From a bacterium (GTDB lineage: Bacteria > Bacteroidota > Bacteroidia > Bacteroidales > Muribaculaceae): 7,183 bases of DNA. The position numbers and the translations under genes are program-made. The DNA lies in the NCBI GenBank assembly GCA_004559845.1, contig SFWW01000102.1, forward strand, positions 1 through 7,183. Reading direction: 5' to 3'. Shown piece by piece: positions 5,774-7,183 of this stretch. The stretch's first letter is position 1. Each line of letters starts with the position of its first letter. The notes beneath the pieces were generated by a model. The model saw only the letters and a list, made by a program, of their open reading frames with translations, did no database searches and had not been told where the DNA came from.

Positions 5774-6917
5774 AATGTAGTACATAAGCCATAAGCGTAA
5801 GGCGCACCATAGTGACAACCTGAGAGAATGCGCACCTTCTTTTGATGCTTCTTGAGAGTACGGTAATGAGCAGATTGGCTATCAAGACCACCCATGTTTG
5901 TATCTGTATGGCATTGACGCTATCTCCATAGAAGAAATGAAGTGGAAAATTCTGTTTGAGCTGTTTGTACAGAGACTCTATCGCCCAACGGAGACGGTAA
6001 ATCTCGGAAATATCCTCTACCGAGAACTCAAAGTTGTTAGTCAACAACACGGCAGGTTTCTTCTTCTCGTTAAAGATTTCCACTCTTCGTGCCTCATGAG
6101 TCAGTTCGCCTCTGGTGAACAGCACCTTCTGGTCTATATGGGTCACAAGGCCGTCTGGATTGACGTAAGTGGTTGATTTCAGTACCTTGTAATTGAGATT
6201 CTTCTTCATTTTCGTGACATAGCACACGCCTTCCTCTGTGAGACGTTGGAACTGGGCAATGTCAATATACCCCCTGTCCATAGCCAGCGTGGAATCCTTG
6301 GGGAGATGAACTTCCTTGAGCAGGTAGTGGTCATGTTTAGCAGCGGATGTGAGCTGCACGACCATGGGTACGCCAACAAGATACTTCATGACAGTATGCA
6401 CCTTCATGCCGCCTTTCTTCTTGCCTGACTTCGGATGACGGCCAACGCCTTTGAGTATGTTGTCAAAGAGAGTAATGGTGGTAGAATCCATCATATAGAG
6501 TAGCTTTTCCCAGTCCTTTGGCTCGTGAGTCTGCCCTTTATAACTCTTGGGAGGGCGGCTGTCCGCTAAAAACTTGGCATACTTCTCCAACAGATACGCA
6601 TACACACGGGCAAAGAACTCCTGTGGGCGTCGTATATTTGCTTCTGCAAGGGTACTTCGCCTAACCAGATAATCCATTCCAAGGTGCACGAGTTTATGTG
6701 CCTCAGCCTTCATGCCTATCTCGAGTTCGCGCAGGGAATCAAAGTGTTTAAGGATGCCGAACAACATCACGACGAGATGTTTGTATCCATCAAACCGCTT
6801 CACGTAAGCCTCGCTTCCTTTCGTCTCACGGCTTATTTGAAGAATTTTCTCCTTGTCGAGTAACTTTAACACTTGACTATAGACCGGCTGTCCGGTAAAA
6901 TGACTATTTTTGCTCAT
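5772..6917 (-). CDS. IS4-family transposase, C-terminus altered by frameshift
   Basis: A DDE transposase that cuts and rejoins the ends of its element. The 381 residues begin with a DUF4372-like DNA-binding region (about 5-75, HFTGQPVYSQVLKLL, then RFDGYKHLV), followed by an RNase H-like core with D144 in YMMDST, D214 in AMDRGY, and the C-terminal IS4 signature Y307-x2-R310-x3-E314-x6-K321. The long D-to-E interval carries the beta-strand insertion typical of IS4. The catalytic triad is intact. The last five residues (AYVLH after M376) are out of frame because GCTTATG is tandemly duplicated; the ancestral protein would have 35 other residues there and 411 in all. The missing tail follows the catalytic core, so partial activity is possible, but loss of function is more likely. 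The ATG at 6917 is preceded by a -7 box at 6942-6949. Confidence 0.9.
   Translation of the reverse strand: MSKNSHFTGQPVYSQVLKLLDKEKILQISRETKGSEAYVKRFDGYKHLVVMLFGILKHFDSLRELEIGMKAEAHKLVHLGMDYLVRRSTLAEANIRRPQEFFARVYAYLLEKYAKFLADSRPPKSYKGQTHEPKDWEKLLYMMDSTTITLFDNILKGVGRHPKSGKKKGGMKVHTVMKYLVGVPMVVQLTSAAKHDHYLLKEVHLPKDSTLAMDRGYIDIAQFQRLTEEGVCYVTKMKKNLNYKVLKSTTYVNPDGLVTHIDQKVLFTRGELTHEARRVEIFNEKKKPAVLLTNNFEFSVEDISEIYRLRWAIESLYKQLKQNFPLHFFYGDSVNAIQIQTWVVLIANLLITVLSRSIKRRCAFSQVVTMVRLTLMAYVLH
5783..5796. repeat. 7-bp tandem duplication that frameshifts the transposase
   Basis: CATAAGC occurs twice in direct tandem (5783-5789, 5790-5796); on the coding strand this is GCTTATG twice. Seven is not a multiple of three. 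Removing one copy restores a continuous frame into the downstream family-like C-terminus, so the second copy is the probable mutation. Confidence 0.88.
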
Positions 6918-6941
6918 GGTTATGGTTTATTTTTGCAAATA

Positions 6942-6949
6942 CAAAGATA
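6942..6949 (-). promoter_or_regulatory. transposase -7 box
   Basis: Read leftward, TATCTTTG fits TAnnTTTG and lies 24 bases before the transposase ATG. No TTTG is found at the expected -33 position, which is occupied by the hairpin at 6956-6987, so the promoter is probably weak, as is usual for transposases. Confidence 0.5.
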
Positions 6950-6955
6950 ACCAAA

Positions 6956-6987
6956 AGGGCTGATACCTCGTGAGAAGTGTCAGCCCT
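6956..6987 (-). promoter_or_regulatory. hairpin at the right IS end, upstream of the transposase
   Basis: AGGGCTGA and TCAGCCCT (6980-6987 and 6956-6963) form a perfect 8-bp stem, with partial further pairing inside (AC/GT and CTC/GAG). Leftward it is followed by TTTT only. It could end or occlude read-through from the gene on the right before it reaches the transposase, a known strategy of insertion sequences. This is inferred from position. Confidence 0.55.
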
Positions 6988-7005
6988 GATTTTATTTGCT
7001 CATAA

Positions 7006-7026
7006 AAGTTTTACCGGACAGCAATA
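7006..7026. repeat. right terminal inverted repeat of the IS
   Basis: Ends ...TTTTACCGGACAGCAATA, the exact reverse complement of the left end over 21 bases. Confidence 0.9.
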
Positions 7027-7035
7027 ATTTTTATT
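7027..7035. repeat. right copy of the 9-bp target-site duplication
   Basis: ATTTTTATT, identical to 5570-5578 and directly next to the right inverted repeat. It also overlaps the first unit of the 10-bp tandem repeat at 7028-7047. Confidence 0.75.
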
Positions 7036-7047
7036 CGTTTTTATTCG
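7028..7047. repeat. two tandem 10-bp units in the IS target region
   Basis: TTTTTATTCG is present twice in direct succession (7028-7037, 7038-7047). Before insertion this lay just upstream of the small ORF that starts at 5563, read leftward as CGAATAAAAA twice. It may be a regulatory repeat or just AT-rich slippage. Confidence 0.6.
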
Positions 7048-7072
7048 TGTGCTAACGAGAAAAAAAAAGACA

Positions 7073-7183
7073 TTAATTATCGTGTAGCTCTAAGGGCCAA
7101 TTGTTCCACAGGCGGTACTTATCGCCAAAGCGCTCCAATGCCATTTGCCACATGTGCTCTTCCGTGTCGCTCATCAGCATCGC
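7073..7183 (-). CDS. C-terminal end of an unrecognised protein
   Basis: The reverse strand is open from the right edge to TAA at 7073-7075, giving 36 residues. They begin AMLMSDTEEHMWQMALERFG and end NNWPLELHDN. The mix of charged and aromatic residues (two Trp in the last 11) and a fluent coding feel suggest a real gene whose start is outside the window. I do not recognise the family. Its stop is followed by a run of nine T on the coding strand (7060-7068) without a clear stem, then the insertion sequence 46 bases on. Before the insertion the ATG at 5563 would have lain about 50 bases downstream on the same strand, so the two may have been one operon. Confidence 0.6.
   Translation of the reverse strand, partial: AMLMSDTEEHMWQMALERFGDKYRLWNNWPLELHDN

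Larger units (their letters stand above)
5579..7026 (-). mobile_element. complete IS4-family insertion sequence, 1448 bp
   Basis: A single-gene insertion sequence with 21-bp perfect terminal inverted repeats, a 9-bp direct target repeat, and one transposase read leftward. IS4-family elements move by a DDE cut-and-paste mechanism and commonly make target repeats of about 9 to 12 bp, so boundaries and protein family agree. Intact ends and an exact target repeat suggest a recent insertion. Hairpins just inside both ends (5619-5658 and 6956-6987) look placed to limit transcription entering from the flanks. The transposase has a frameshift near its C-terminus, so this copy may move only if a related copy supplies the enzyme. 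I cannot name the element. Confidence 0.92.

Overview
The window looks like chromosomal DNA from a member of the Bacteroidales; I cannot name the genus. The signs are -7 boxes of the Bacteroidetes type TAnnTTTG upstream of several genes, no strong Shine-Dalgarno sequences, a malate dehydrogenase of the type I associate with this order, and an IS4-family insertion sequence with a DUF4372-like N-terminus.

Layout. From 1 to 3955 all genes read leftward (minus strand): the N-terminal part of NAD-dependent DNA ligase (1-555, running off the left edge), a ROK-family sugar kinase (662-1630) with its own terminator, a 52-residue Lys/Arg-rich small protein (1908-2066), recombination mediator RecR (2104-2730), and a flavodiiron protein (2786-3955). 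A 349-base divergent intergenic region separates these from malate dehydrogenase (4305-5339, plus strand), which ends in a strong terminator. From 5579 to 7026 lies one complete insertion sequence with 21-bp perfect inverted ends and a 9-bp direct target repeat. Its transposase reads leftward. The element sits between the C-terminal end of an unrecognised gene (7073-7183) and a 38-codon ORF (5447-5563) that looks like a gene fragment.

Function. The resident genes are housekeeping: DNA joining, recombinational repair, sugar phosphorylation, malate/oxaloacetate interconversion and oxygen or NO detoxification. Most seem to have their own promoters, so they are neighbours more than one pathway. 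The recR/small-protein pair is the only likely operon.

Most notable observations. The ligase lacks about 23 residues in frame, including the usual MLSL segment that contacts the adenylate. The transposase is frameshifted near its C-terminus by a 7-bp tandem duplication, and the displaced C-terminal codons are still readable. The small gene after recR is well formed and easy to miss. I found no CRISPR array, tRNA, rRNA or defence system, and nothing I would call a new multi-gene system.
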